From: an uncultured Planctomycetales bacterium
GTDB lineage: Bacteria > Planctomycetota > Planctomycetia > Pirellulales > S012-138
Assembly: GCA_937982665.1 (NCBI GenBank)
Contig: CALJLD010000028.1
Span: forward strand, 1 to 26,098
DNA: 26,098 nt
Direction: 5' to 3'
A program made the position numbers and the translations under genes. This document shows positions 1 to 7,329 of this stretch, in pieces (positions within the stretch are counted from its first letter, which is position 1; each line of letters opens with the position of its first letter). Under the pieces are notes generated by a model that saw only the letters and a list, made by a program, of their open reading frames with translations, did not search any database and had not been told where the DNA came from.

Positions 1-260
1 ACGCCTTCGCCTGTGAAGATGGTTCCTTCCAGCCGAATGATGGCGATCTTTGTGTTGCCGTCCCATCGGCGCTCATCAACTTGGACTTCTTCCAAGCCGG
101 TTGGCGGGTAGAGCAGCATTCGCGTTTCATAGATGAACCAGGCCAATGCCGCGATTGGCAGCGAGACTGCCATCACATAGGCGATTGTGCGCAGCACGCG
201 TGAGCGCCGCGCGCCTGCAGGCTGGGAATTTTGGTCTGACGATGCCTCTGACGATGCCAT
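1..260 (-). CDS. Signal peptide peptidase SppA-like (S49), N-terminal fragment
   Basis: Partial gene cut by the left edge of the window; only the first 86 codons are visible. The translation begins MASSEASSDQ, has a short basic stretch (residues ~16-23), one hydrophobic membrane segment (about residues 24-42, RTIAYVMAVSLPIAALAWFI), and then reaches KIAIIRLEGTIFTGEG at the edge. An N-terminal membrane anchor followed by a lysine/isoleucine-rich strand ending in EGTI is how S49 signal peptide peptidases (SppA) enter their ClpP-like fold. SppA cleaves remnant signal peptides in the membrane. The catalytic Ser and Lys lie outside the window, so activity cannot be judged. The ATG is preceded by AGGACC about 6 nt upstream, a moderate ribosome site. 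The gene is divergent from the LanC-like gene. The family call rests on this short stretch only. Confidence 0.55.
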   Translation of the reverse strand, partial: MASSEASSDQNSQPAGARRSRVLRTIAYVMAVSLPIAALAWFIYETRMLLYPPTGLEEVQVDERRWDGNTKIAIIRLEGTIFTGEG

Positions 261-435
261 TGTGAGGTCCTGGTCGCGATTGTTTGTCACGTAGGGGCGC
301 GGGTTCGCCTATCCTATTGTACGAGTTCCTGGCACACAAAGTTGAGGGCAAGGTTGCTGCACACGTGATACATGCCATTGGGGCCGATTAGTTGCAATCC
401 GCCGTGACCGGGCCAGAATGGCCTTGTCCAAAGTT

Positions 436-483
436 GACGTTGTTCTCAAAGACGTGGTTCTCAAAGACGTTGTTCTCAAAGAC
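436..483 (+). repeat. Three tandem 15-bp repeats in the leader of the LanC-like gene
   Basis: The unit GACGTTGTTCTCAAA occurs at 436-450, again at 451-465 with one change (GACGTGGTTCTCAAA), and again at 466-480; the first three bases of a fourth unit follow. The array ends 7 nt before the GGAGG ribosome site. It lies in the leader and not in the gene: the frame of the LanC-like gene is open through the repeats, but has a TGA at 435-437 and no start codon before 501. It could affect translation or be recent slippage; no function is known to me. Confidence 0.85.
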
Positions 484-500
484 CGGCCGCGGAGGATGCG

Positions 501-1904
501 ATGATGACAGGTAGCACTCCACTTGCTGCATGGACAATGTTGCTGGCGTTGTCAGCTACGACATGCGAGGAGCTTCCCCAAAGAACGCAGGATCCGCAGC
601 CACGACAAGAATACTTGCAGGCCGCGACGGGCATCGCCAACTGGCTGCGAACTCACGAGACGCGCACCGAAACCGGTTTGCGATGGCCAAATACGCCGGA
701 GGCCTCGCCTGAGAGCAGCATCGCACTATACCACGGCAATTCGGGGGTCGTGCTGTTTCTTCTTGGGATGCATAACTCAGCTGTTGAGCAAGTGGAAAAG
801 GATCGCTATCTGGCAGACGCGAGGCTCGCCGCCGATGGCCTTATTGCCCGCCTGCCGCAGCCCGGGACGAATGACGCAATTGACTCTGGCCTTTACACCG
901 GCATCGCTGGAGTTGGATTCACGTTGACGCAAGTTGCGAGAGTAACCGGTGACGAAAAATACAAGCGAGCCGCAGTTCATTGCTTGGAAGTTGTGAATCA
1001 ACAGGCGACCAAAACAAGCACAGACTCGGATTCAAACTCTGCCGCTTGGAACAACTCCACCGACATCATCAGCGGCACTGCCGGCATCGGGCTTTACCTC
1101 TTGGACGCTCACAAGAGCCTTGAGGATCAAGATGCATTGCAATTGGCCAGGCAAGCAGGCAATTCGCTGCTCGCACTGGCACAAGAAACCGAAGCAGGTT
1201 TGTCATGGAAGATGAGCCCTGACTATCCACGTGACATGCCCAACTTCTCTCATGGAACTGCCGGAGTCGCATATTTCCTCTGCCAGCTTGGGCAAGAAAC
1301 CGGCGAGCAGAAATATCTCAACGCGGCGATTCGAGGGGCCAAGCACTTGCTGGCGATCGCCGACCGTGAACATGGCGGGCTTTGCATCTTTCATCACGCG
1401 CCAGGGGGCGAAGACTTGTTCTATCTGGGATGGTGCCATGGCCCTCCTGGCACTGCACGCTTGTTTTATGCGCTTGCCCAAGCGACCGGCGATGACGAAT
1501 GGCACACCTACGTGCACTCTGCCGCCGCTTCCATCATGCAGAGTGGAATCCCAGCTGAATCAACGCCCGGCTTTTGGAACAATCATGGATCATGCTGCGG
1601 AACGGCAGGCGTTGCGGAGTTCTTCCTCGAACTCGGGCACGCGTATGAGAAGCCCGAGTATCATGCCTTCGCTCAGAAACTCGTCAACGAGTTGCTTAGC
1701 TCTGCAAATTCGCAAATCGTGGATGGCGCGCATCACTTGAACTGGCGACACGCGGAACACCGCGTCCAGCCGGACAATCTCTCAACTCAAACCGGCTACA
1801 TGCAGGGCGCAGCTGGAATTGGCCTGACTCTGTTACGGATGCACGCTGCCGAGCATCAACAAACTCCACCGATCCGTTTGCCCGATTCTCCGTTTGAAGA
1901 TTGA
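501..1904 (+). CDS. LanC-like protein (lanthionine synthetase C fold), probably exported
   Basis: A 467-residue protein with the seven Gly-rich turns of the LanC double alpha-toroid, in order: YHGNSGV, YTGIAGVG, ISGTAGIG, SHGTAGVA, CHGPPGTA, CCGTAGVA and MQGAAGIG. Candidate active-site residues by comparison with NisC are Asp188 (DIISG), His251 (FSHG), Cys312 with His313 (WCHG) and the pair Cys365-Cys366 (SCCG). In NisC and LanCL1 the zinc ligands are Cys, Cys and His; here the His position is Cys, giving a CCG motif as in the tri-cysteine ProcM-type LanM cyclases. The N-terminus has a hydrophobic stretch (residues ~8-21) ending ATTC, which looks like a Sec signal, although a lipobox is not convincing. 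Family members form thioether rings or act as glutathione-binding homologues. No dehydratase or precursor peptide is visible nearby, so the substrate is unknown. GGAGG at 491-495 serves ATG 501 or, with better spacing, ATG 504. Confidence 0.85.
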   Translation: MMTGSTPLAAWTMLLALSATTCEELPQRTQDPQPRQEYLQAATGIANWLRTHETRTETGLRWPNTPEASPESSIALYHGNSGVVLFLLGMHNSAVEQVEKDRYLADARLAADGLIARLPQPGTNDAIDSGLYTGIAGVGFTLTQVARVTGDEKYKRAAVHCLEVVNQQATKTSTDSDSNSAAWNNSTDIISGTAGIGLYLLDAHKSLEDQDALQLARQAGNSLLALAQETEAGLSWKMSPDYPRDMPNFSHGTAGVAYFLCQLGQETGEQKYLNAAIRGAKHLLAIADREHGGLCIFHHAPGGEDLFYLGWCHGPPGTARLFYALAQATGDDEWHTYVHSAAASIMQSGIPAESTPGFWNNHGSCCGTAGVAEFFLELGHAYEKPEYHAFAQKLVNELLSSANSQIVDGAHHLNWRHAEHRVQPDNLSTQTGYMQGAAGIGLTLLRMHAAEHQQTPPIRLPDSPFED

Positions 1905-1938
1905 GCCGGCAAGGGCTTGTGGCTTCTAAACAATGCGC

Positions 1939-2691
1939 TCAGTCTTGAGTGCCGGCCGCGGCTAGCTCTTTGTCAGGCACAAGACCGCGCAACATCTCAT
2001 AGGTCTCGCGGAGGCCAATCAGCAGGTCCGTTGAAGTGATGATGCCACACATGATCTCACCGCGACTCACCAGCAAGGATGAGATTCCGCGGTCCGTCAT
2101 CATGTCGATTGCATCTTGAATCTTGGCGCCGTGACAAATGCTCAAGCCGCCAGGCGTCATGATGTCCATGGCGTAGCCGCCGCGCCGAGTAATGATATCG
2201 CGATCACTGATGACTCCGGCGACATTGCCGTACTCGCCAGCCTTCGAGACGGCCAGGTGTCGGATGCCTTCATCTTCCATCAGCTTGCGGACATCGCTCA
2301 ACTTCGTATCGGCCTGGACGGTCACTAATTGATCACTCATCAAGTGGCGGACTTCCAATCCGGATGCCAGGATATGCCCAACGTCTTGTGTGACCTGATC
2401 GCGAATTTGAAGACGGCGGTTGGAAACACGTTTGGGCGTAACGACCGGTGGTTCATCCGGCGGCGCGTTGTCGCTATTGGCGGCACCAGTATCGCGTGAC
2501 TTGCTCCATGGAACAAAGATCAGCGCGGCGATCACGGCGGCCACCGCCAGGCTGGCAAACCCCACATGGCGTGGACTTTGATCCTTGACTGTTTGAATCA
2601 CCTGATTGATGGCTTGTTGATCCACCAACATCACCGTCCAGGTAACCGCAAGCGCAGCCAGGAACAGTCCAACTAGCCCAAAGCGAATCAC
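1939..2691 (-). CDS. Membrane-anchored CBS-domain pair protein
   Basis: With the GTG start at 2691 the protein has 250 residues. Two membrane segments lie at about residues 3-23 and 44-62, followed by a hydrophilic linker (to ~110). A tandem CBS pair (Bateman module) follows at about 114-167 (HLMSDQLVTV..., GVISDRDII) and 174-228 (DIMTPGG..., GIITSTDLL). Both CBS units show the usual xhMT/S start and the G-h-h-S/T-x-x-D-h end that often contacts adenine nucleotides, so ligand binding is plausible but not shown. No catalytic domain is fused, so the module may sense energy state or regulate a partner. A TTG 39 nt upstream extends the frame, but AAGGA at 2698-2702 lies 6 nt before the GTG and favours the shorter form. 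The gene converges on the LanC-like gene with only 34 bp between stops. Confidence 0.8.
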   Translation of the reverse strand: MIRFGLVGLFLAALAVTWTVMLVDQQAINQVIQTVKDQSPRHVGFASLAVAAVIAALIFVPWSKSRDTGAANSDNAPPDEPPVVTPKRVSNRRLQIRDQVTQDVGHILASGLEVRHLMSDQLVTVQADTKLSDVRKLMEDEGIRHLAVSKAGEYGNVAGVISDRDIITRRGGYAMDIMTPGGLSICHGAKIQDAIDMMTDRGISSLLVSRGEIMCGIITSTDLLIGLRETYEMLRGLVPDKELAAAGTQD

Positions 2692-2697
2692 GGGAAG

Positions 2698-2702
2698 TCC
2701 TT
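2698..2702 (-). promoter_or_regulatory. Ribosome binding site deciding the GTG start of the CBS protein
   Basis: AAGGA on the minus strand, 6 nt before GTG 2691. The upstream TTG at 2730 lacks a comparable site, and the extra residues it would add precede the first membrane helix. Confidence 0.6.
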
Positions 2703-2814
2703 GCGGCAACGTGCCGCTGCAAAGGCTCAAACCAACCCAAATAGCTTTTCAGCACCTTCAAAGGATAGCATCCGTTTGATCGATGCTTCTGGAAGCAATC
2801 CAAACCGCATCGCT

Positions 2815-2835
2815 CGGCGCATCAAATATGCGCCG
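2815..2835. terminator. Perfect 8-bp hairpin downstream of the thioredoxin gene
   Basis: CGGCGCAT (2815-2822) pairs perfectly with ATGCGCCG (2828-2835) across a 5-nt loop. On the minus strand it lies about 80 nt beyond the stop of the thioredoxin-fold gene and upstream of the CBS gene. It may end or attenuate that transcript. No convincing T-run follows on either strand, so this is a hairpin first and a terminator only by position. Confidence 0.35.
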
Positions 2836-2912
2836 CGCTGCGCGCGGAAAAACCGGAATTACAGGAATTGGCGGCCCAAGCGCTCAAGCAACTCACTGTC
2901 CATGTGAGCGCG

Positions 2913-3452
2913 CTAACGTCCGCTGAGACTTTGAAGCCGGGGCGAGGTGACAAGCATGAGCTGAATTCGCTCAAACTCGTTAAGCCATTCCTGGCAGATC
3001 ATCTGCCGTGTTGTCATTCCCTGAGTTTCGCGCGGCAGGTTTCCGGCCATTTGTCGATATCGCGTGAGCGAACGGTCGCCGTACACACCGCAGAAGTAGT
3101 CGTCCTCGCTCAAGAAGATGACAGTTGGCACTCGATGTCCGCCGCAGAGCGTCAATTGACCGCCGGTTGACGAGTAAACATCGCGGTCAATAAACCGTAA
3201 GTCGATCTCCGGACTGCCCTCCGCAATGCGTTGCAAGATGGGACATTGGGCGGAGCAATCAGGACACCAGGCTCCGGCTATACACAAGACATGCATCCGC
3301 CGCTGAAAACCGTTGACAACTTTCTCTTGGTCGTCGGTGAGTCGTGCCCGATTGAAACACTCTTCCCACTTCCCCAAGTCTTCAGGGCTAGCGTGACGAG
3401 CCAAGAATTCAGCATAATCCAATGCGGACGAAAAATATGTTGCGAAGTCCAT
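2913..3452 (-). CDS. Thioredoxin-fold protein with CPDC active site
   Basis: A 179-residue protein with no signal peptide, so probably cytoplasmic. The redox motif Trp62-Cys63-Pro64-Asp65-Cys66 (AWCPDCSAQCP) follows the strand MHVLCIAGA, and the cis-proline is Pro109 (RVPTVIF). Together these define a thioredoxin fold; the acidic CPDC dipeptide and the long helical N-terminal extension (residues 1-50) differ from classical thioredoxin and resemble the small bacterial thioredoxin-family proteins of unknown partner. Asp-rich strand 3 (IDLRFIDRDVY) precedes the cis-Pro loop as expected. It probably reduces or transfers disulfides on an unknown client. No strong ribosome site precedes the ATG. 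The gene is divergent from the phosphotransferase/kinase fusion and shares with it a region holding a perfect dyad, so the two may be co-regulated (inference). Confidence 0.8.
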   Translation of the reverse strand: MDFATYFSSALDYAEFLARHASPEDLGKWEECFNRARLTDDQEKVVNGFQRRMHVLCIAGAWCPDCSAQCPILQRIAEGSPEIDLRFIDRDVYSSTGGQLTLCGGHRVPTVIFLSEDDYFCGVYGDRSLTRYRQMAGNLPRETQGMTTRQMICQEWLNEFERIQLMLVTSPRLQSLSGR

Positions 3453-3498
3453 AGGGGCAAATCAAAGGAGGTGTTTGTCGGAGTGCGCAGCCAATATG

Positions 3499-3520
3499 TG
3501 CCAATTCTGAAGAATTGGCA
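3499..3520. promoter_or_regulatory. Perfect 10+10 bp dyad, candidate operator
   Basis: TGCCAATTCT (3499-3508) and AGAATTGGCA (3511-3520) are exact inverted repeats separated by GA. The dyad lies between divergent genes, and its right arm contains the proposed -35 box of the rightward promoter, the usual position for a dimeric repressor. No T-run follows, which argues against a terminator. Confidence 0.55.
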
Positions 3521-3544
3521 AGCTGACCCTATTCACGATTTAAT
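3515..3544 (+). promoter_or_regulatory. Candidate sigma70-like promoter of the phosphotransferase/kinase gene
   Basis: -35 TTGGCA (3515-3520, 5/6 to TTGACA), an 18-bp spacer, and -10 TTTAAT (3539-3544, 5/6 to TATAAT). Transcription would start near 3551, leaving a leader of about 60 nt with AAGGGA just before the gene. The -35 box is embedded in the right arm of the dyad at 3499-3520. Confidence 0.45.
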
Positions 3545-3597
3545 AACTCATCGGCAAGTACTTTTGCGTCCTTTGATGAAGGCAAGTTGACACCCCC

Positions 3598-3603
3598 AAG
3601 GGA
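3598..3603 (+). promoter_or_regulatory. Ribosome binding site favouring GTG 3610
   Basis: AAGGGA touches the GTG at 3604 with no spacer but is 6 nt from the in-frame GTG at 3610. This favours 3610 as the translation start of the fusion protein. Confidence 0.5.
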
Positions 3604-3609
3604 GTGGCC

Positions 3610-5193
3610 GTGCTATCAACCCAAGACCTCATCACCGTAGTCACAGAAGCCCATCCAGGGCAAGATTTGCAGCATCATGAAACGCACATTTCGCACGTGC
3701 TGCTAGTTGGTGATGTTGCTTACAAGATTAAAAAGCACGTCGATCTCGGCTTCTGTGACTTCACCAGTTTGGAGCGACGAAGGCACTTCTGCCATGAAGA
3801 ATTGAGACTGAACCGAAGACTGGCGAAAGACTTCTATCTTGACGTTCGCGCCTTTTGCCGAAACAAGCAAGGCGGCGTCCATCTCAGTCCAACCCGCGAC
3901 GATCCAGGCGCCGCTGCGGATGAAGCGGTTGTGGAATATGCCGTACGAATGCGGCGGTTCCCGCAAGGTCAATTACTCTCACAGCTTGCTGAACGCGACG
4001 CATTGAAGCGAGAGTGGTTTGATGATCTTGCCCAAACGCTCGCCAACTTTCATCACCACGCCTCTCGCGCAAAGTTAGATGATATTGCCGGCACACCTTC
4101 GCAAGTTTGGAAGCCTGTTGAGGAATGTCTGAATTCTTTAGAACTCACGGAGGAGCAGCGATTGACGTCAAGGTTGTCGACCCAATTGCCAATCTGGTGC
4201 AAGAGTGAGTTTCATCGTCTGAATGATTGGTTCCGCTCTCGCAAAGGTGATGGTCACATCCGGGAATGTCATGGCGACTTGCACTTGGGAAATATGTTCC
4301 TGAATGACGGGAAGATCGTTGTCTTTGACTGCATCGAATTCAACGACGCGTTGCGTTGGATTGACACGGCAAGCGATTTGGCATTCGCCGTGATGGATCT
4401 CAAAGATCGGGGTGCTGCCTATCTCGGACATCGACTGCTGAACGAATACCTCCAAGCGACAAATGACTATGACGCTCTCCAGGGCCTGAACTTCTACCTG
4501 GTCTATCGTGCGCTTGTCAGAGCGAAGGTTGCCGCGTTGCGTTGCGGGCAAACGGAGCCGCACACCGCTGAGCACTCTGACGCGGCCTCCGAGCTCTTCA
4601 ACTATTTTGAACTGGCGCTGCAGCTGACCAAGCGAGACAAGCCGTGGCTGGCGATAACGCACGGCCTTTCCGGCAGCGGAAAGTCCACTGTCGCCAAGCA
4701 ACTCGTCGAGGAACTTGGAGCGATCCGCATCCGTTCCGACGTCATTCGCCGCAAGCAATTTGGTACGGATTCTGAACGCTACAATCCCGCCGCGACGGAA
4801 TGGACATACACGCGCTTGGCGGAGCTGGCGGAGCAGATCATATCCGCTGGATATCCCGTCGTTGTTGACGCCACCTTCCTGCTCCAGCAAGAGCGCATCG
4901 CATTCAAACATTTGGCAGAGCGGCTTAACTCGCCATTTGTGATCGTTGCTTGCAGCAGCGAAATGGACACTTTGCGGCAGCGAATCGCCAGCCGCAGTGC
5001 GCAAGGCAATGATCCGTCAGAAGCCACAGCGGAGGTGCTGGAGATGCAAGCCCGCGCAGTGCAGCCACTATCGGCAGAAGAGCGGCGTGTGGCGATCAAC
5101 GCACAAGAACCCGGCGTCAATGCGCCATCGTTCACAAGTCGCTTTCGGGCCAAGCTGCAAGGTGCTGCTTCGCCGCCACCTTCACAGGCATAA
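3610..5193 (+). CDS. Aminoglycoside phosphotransferase-like / P-loop kinase fusion
   Basis: From GTG 3610 the protein has 527 residues and two domains. The first (about residues 1-330) has the APH/choline-kinase fold: a lysine-containing strand (DVAYKIKKHVDLGF), the Brenner-type loop HGDLHLGN (His221, Asp223) and the metal-binding VFDCIEFND (Asp240). The second (about 345-500) begins ITHGLSGSGKST, a Walker A motif with Lys358, and continues as a small-molecule or nucleotide kinase of the COG0645 type (IRSDVIRRK; VVVDATFL). This COG2187-COG0645 fusion is a widespread bacterial family usually annotated as bifunctional aminoglycoside phosphotransferase/ATP-binding protein. The physiological substrate is not established, and antibiotic resistance should not be assumed. 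It is cytoplasmic. An alternative GTG at 3604 adds two residues. It is transcribed rightward, 112 bp before aguB. Confidence 0.88.
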   Translation: MLSTQDLITVVTEAHPGQDLQHHETHISHVLLVGDVAYKIKKHVDLGFCDFTSLERRRHFCHEELRLNRRLAKDFYLDVRAFCRNKQGGVHLSPTRDDPGAAADEAVVEYAVRMRRFPQGQLLSQLAERDALKREWFDDLAQTLANFHHHASRAKLDDIAGTPSQVWKPVEECLNSLELTEEQRLTSRLSTQLPIWCKSEFHRLNDWFRSRKGDGHIRECHGDLHLGNMFLNDGKIVVFDCIEFNDALRWIDTASDLAFAVMDLKDRGAAYLGHRLLNEYLQATNDYDALQGLNFYLVYRALVRAKVAALRCGQTEPHTAEHSDAASELFNYFELALQLTKRDKPWLAITHGLSGSGKSTVAKQLVEELGAIRIRSDVIRRKQFGTDSERYNPAATEWTYTRLAELAEQIISAGYPVVVDATFLLQQERIAFKHLAERLNSPFVIVACSSEMDTLRQRIASRSAQGNDPSEATAEVLEMQARAVQPLSAEERRVAINAQEPGVNAPSFTSRFRAKLQGAASPPPSQA

Positions 5194-5305
5194 TTCGCCC
5201 GATGCCCGGATTTCGCCCTTCACGGATGTCTACTGCGGCGAGATGATAACCACACAACCAGTCCCTCGGCATCGGTCGCCAGCCAACTCCATACACCCAT
5301 AGTCA

Positions 5306-6184
5306 ATGAACAAGTCCGCTTCGACAGTCCGCGTTGCCCTCGTGCAAATGTCATGCACGGACGAAAAAACCGCAAACTTAGACAAGGCCGCGGCCAAGAT
5401 TGCGGACGCTGCTGCCGACGGCGCCACCGTTATCTGCCTGCAGGAGTTGTTTGCCACGCCGTACCCGTGTCAAAGCGAAGACCACGACCGCTTCAGTTGG
5501 GCTGAGCCCATCCCCGGCCCCAGCAGCGAACGCCTCGCCGGCCTGGCGAAACAACTCAGCGTGGCAATTGTCGGTTCGTTTTTCGAACGTCGCGCGGCAG
5601 GGCTCTATCACAACACGGCCGTTTTCTTCAATCCGCAAGGGGAGATCGCCGGCACGTATCGCAAGATGCACATCCCGGATGACCCGCTGTACTACGAGAA
5701 GTTCTACTTCACGCCGGGCGACCTGGGCTTCCTTTCCGTTGACGCCGGCGTGAATGCAAGGCTGGGCACGTGCGTCTGTTGGGACCAGTGGTATCCCGAG
5801 GCCGCCCGCCTTACCGCCTTGGCCGGCGCTGAAATCATTTTCTACCCGACCGCCATCGGTTGGCTGCATGAAGAAAAAGCAACCTACGGCGAGAGCCAAC
5901 ACGCGGCGTGGGAAACAATGATGCGTAGCCACGCGATCGCCAACGGGGTATACGTGGCGGCGCCCAACCGCGTCGGCACGGAAGGCGGCGTTCAATTCTG
6001 GGGCGGATCGTTCATTGTTGATCCCTACGGAAACATCCTCGCCAAAGGCTCGCACGAATACGAAGAAATCATCATTGCCGATTGCGACACATCACTGATT
6101 GATACCGCCAGAACGCATTGGCCCTTCCTGCGCGATCGGCGGATCGATGCGTATGGCGACTTGTTGAAGCGATATCGCGATTGA
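5306..6184 (+). CDS. aguB: N-carbamoylputrescine amidase
   Basis: A 292-residue nitrilase-superfamily enzyme, the usual length for AguB. The catalytic triad is visible: Glu47 (CLQELF), Lys120 (YRKMHIPDD) and Cys158 (CVCWDQWYPE). The sequence CWDQWYPEAARL and the substrate-pocket stretch YPTAIGW are typical of N-carbamoylputrescine amidases rather than of generic nitrilases. It hydrolyses N-carbamoylputrescine to putrescine, CO2 and ammonia in the cytoplasm. The next gene, aguA, makes its substrate, which strongly supports the assignment. No clear ribosome site precedes the ATG, and the N-terminus (KSASTVRVALVQMSC) matches where the family begins. No arginine decarboxylase gene is visible in the window. 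Confidence 0.93.
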   Translation: MNKSASTVRVALVQMSCTDEKTANLDKAAAKIADAAADGATVICLQELFATPYPCQSEDHDRFSWAEPIPGPSSERLAGLAKQLSVAIVGSFFERRAAGLYHNTAVFFNPQGEIAGTYRKMHIPDDPLYYEKFYFTPGDLGFLSVDAGVNARLGTCVCWDQWYPEAARLTALAGAEIIFYPTAIGWLHEEKATYGESQHAAWETMMRSHAIANGVYVAAPNRVGTEGGVQFWGGSFIVDPYGNILAKGSHEYEEIIIADCDTSLIDTARTHWPFLRDRRIDAYGDLLKRYRD

Positions 6185-6262
6185 TCCGCTTCGCTATCCA
6201 CATCTGTTTCTCAGGCATCTAGTCCCCAGCGTTCCACCACTTCGCCTCCAGCCTGTTCGAGA

Positions 6263-7285
6263 ATGCTGCTACCCGCCGAATGGTCTCCGCACGCCGCCAC
6301 CTGGCTGGCCTGGCCTCACAACCGTGAGACCTGGCCCGGCAAGTTCGAGCCCATTCCCGGTGTCTTCACGCGGTTGATCAAAGAGATCGCGCGCTTTGAG
6401 CCCGTCAATGTGCTGTGTGGCGGTACGAATGCCGAAGGCACGCCGCGCGCGGACGAGGCTCGCGAATGGCTCGGCGATCTCAGCAACGTCACGCTACATG
6501 CGGACATTCCCACCAACGATGCCTGGACTCGCGACCATGGACCGATGTTCGTTATCGGTCCGCCAGGCACGCCGCCGAAACTCATTAACTGGGGTTACAA
6601 CGCCTGGGGGGGAAAGTACCCGCCATACGATGATGACAACCGCGTGCCGGCGCTGATTGCGGCAAAGCTTGGCATGGAAGTGATCGACCCAGGCATTGTG
6701 TTTGAAGGCGGCGCGATCGACGCCAACGGCTATGGAGTTTTCCTGGCCGGCCAAAGTTGCGTCCTCGATCCGCGCCGCAACGAAGACCTGACGCAATCCG
6801 CCGCCGAAGAAATGCTGGCGAAGTATTGCGGCGCAACCCAGGTGATCTGGTTGACTGGCGAAATCGCCGGAGACGACACGGATGGGCACGCGGATCAGGT
6901 AGCGAGGTTCGTCAATCAACGCACAATCCTGGCGGCCGTTGAGGATGATCCGGCGGACGATAACTTTGCTCCCTTGCGGGAGAACCTGCGGATCCTCAAA
7001 GAAGCCCGCGACGGCCAAGGCGAATCATTCAAAATCATCCCGCTCCCGCTGCCGCGTGCCATCCACTTTCAAGAGCAACGGTTGCCGGCAAGCTACGCCA
7101 ACTTCTACGTTATCAACGGCGCCGTGATCATCCCGCAATTTGATGATCCGGCAGATGTCGCGGCGGCAGAGCTTATTGGCAACGCGTTCCCAAATCGCGA
7201 GCCGATCCTGTTTCCGTCGCGAGATCTGGTGCTGGGGCTAGGCGGAGTGCACTGCGCCACACAGCCACAGTTTGTTCAGCCGTGA
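6263..7285 (+). CDS. aguA: Agmatine deiminase
   Basis: A 340-residue member of the guanidino-group-modifying (pentein) superfamily, close to the usual AguA length. Diagnostic motifs occur in order: LPAEWSPHAATWLAWPHNR at the N-terminus, TNDAWTRDHGPMFV, NWGYNAWGGKYPPYDDD, FEGGAIDANG, DDTDGHADQVARF (His209) and the C-terminal LGGVHCATQPQ with the nucleophile Cys331. It hydrolyses agmatine to N-carbamoylputrescine and ammonia, feeding the preceding enzyme AguB. The gene starts 78 bp after aguB and is probably cotranscribed. The ATG gives a slightly short N-terminus relative to homologues that have a few residues before the PAEW motif, but no better in-frame start was seen. The gene converges on the Tat-exported prenyltransferase-repeat gene, with 44 bp between stops and no clear terminator. 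Confidence 0.95.
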   Translation: MLLPAEWSPHAATWLAWPHNRETWPGKFEPIPGVFTRLIKEIARFEPVNVLCGGTNAEGTPRADEAREWLGDLSNVTLHADIPTNDAWTRDHGPMFVIGPPGTPPKLINWGYNAWGGKYPPYDDDNRVPALIAAKLGMEVIDPGIVFEGGAIDANGYGVFLAGQSCVLDPRRNEDLTQSAAEEMLAKYCGATQVIWLTGEIAGDDTDGHADQVARFVNQRTILAAVEDDPADDNFAPLRENLRILKEARDGQGESFKIIPLPLPRAIHFQEQRLPASYANFYVINGAVIIPQFDDPADVAAAELIGNAFPNREPILFPSRDLVLGLGGVHCATQPQFVQP

Positions 7286-7329
7286 AACGCAGATGGCCGA
7301 TCGAGCTATGCCATTGCCGACGTGACCGT

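Noticed and set aside
127..378. Minus-strand 83-residue open frame at the left edge
   Set aside because: It overlaps, in another frame, the better-supported SppA-like fragment that has a membrane anchor and family-like strand.
501..1904. Lanthipeptide biosynthetic cluster
   Set aside because: Only the LanC-like fold is present. No LanB, LanM, LanL or precursor peptide was found in the flanking sequence.
3466..3590. Possible short plus-strand gene after AAGGAGG at 3466-3472
   Set aside because: The only starts are TTG or GTG at poor spacing, the product would be ~34 residues without features, and the dyad and promoter lie inside it.
3610..5193. Antibiotic resistance gene
   Set aside because: The aminoglycoside phosphotransferase fold is shared by many small-molecule kinases, and this fused family has no established resistance role.
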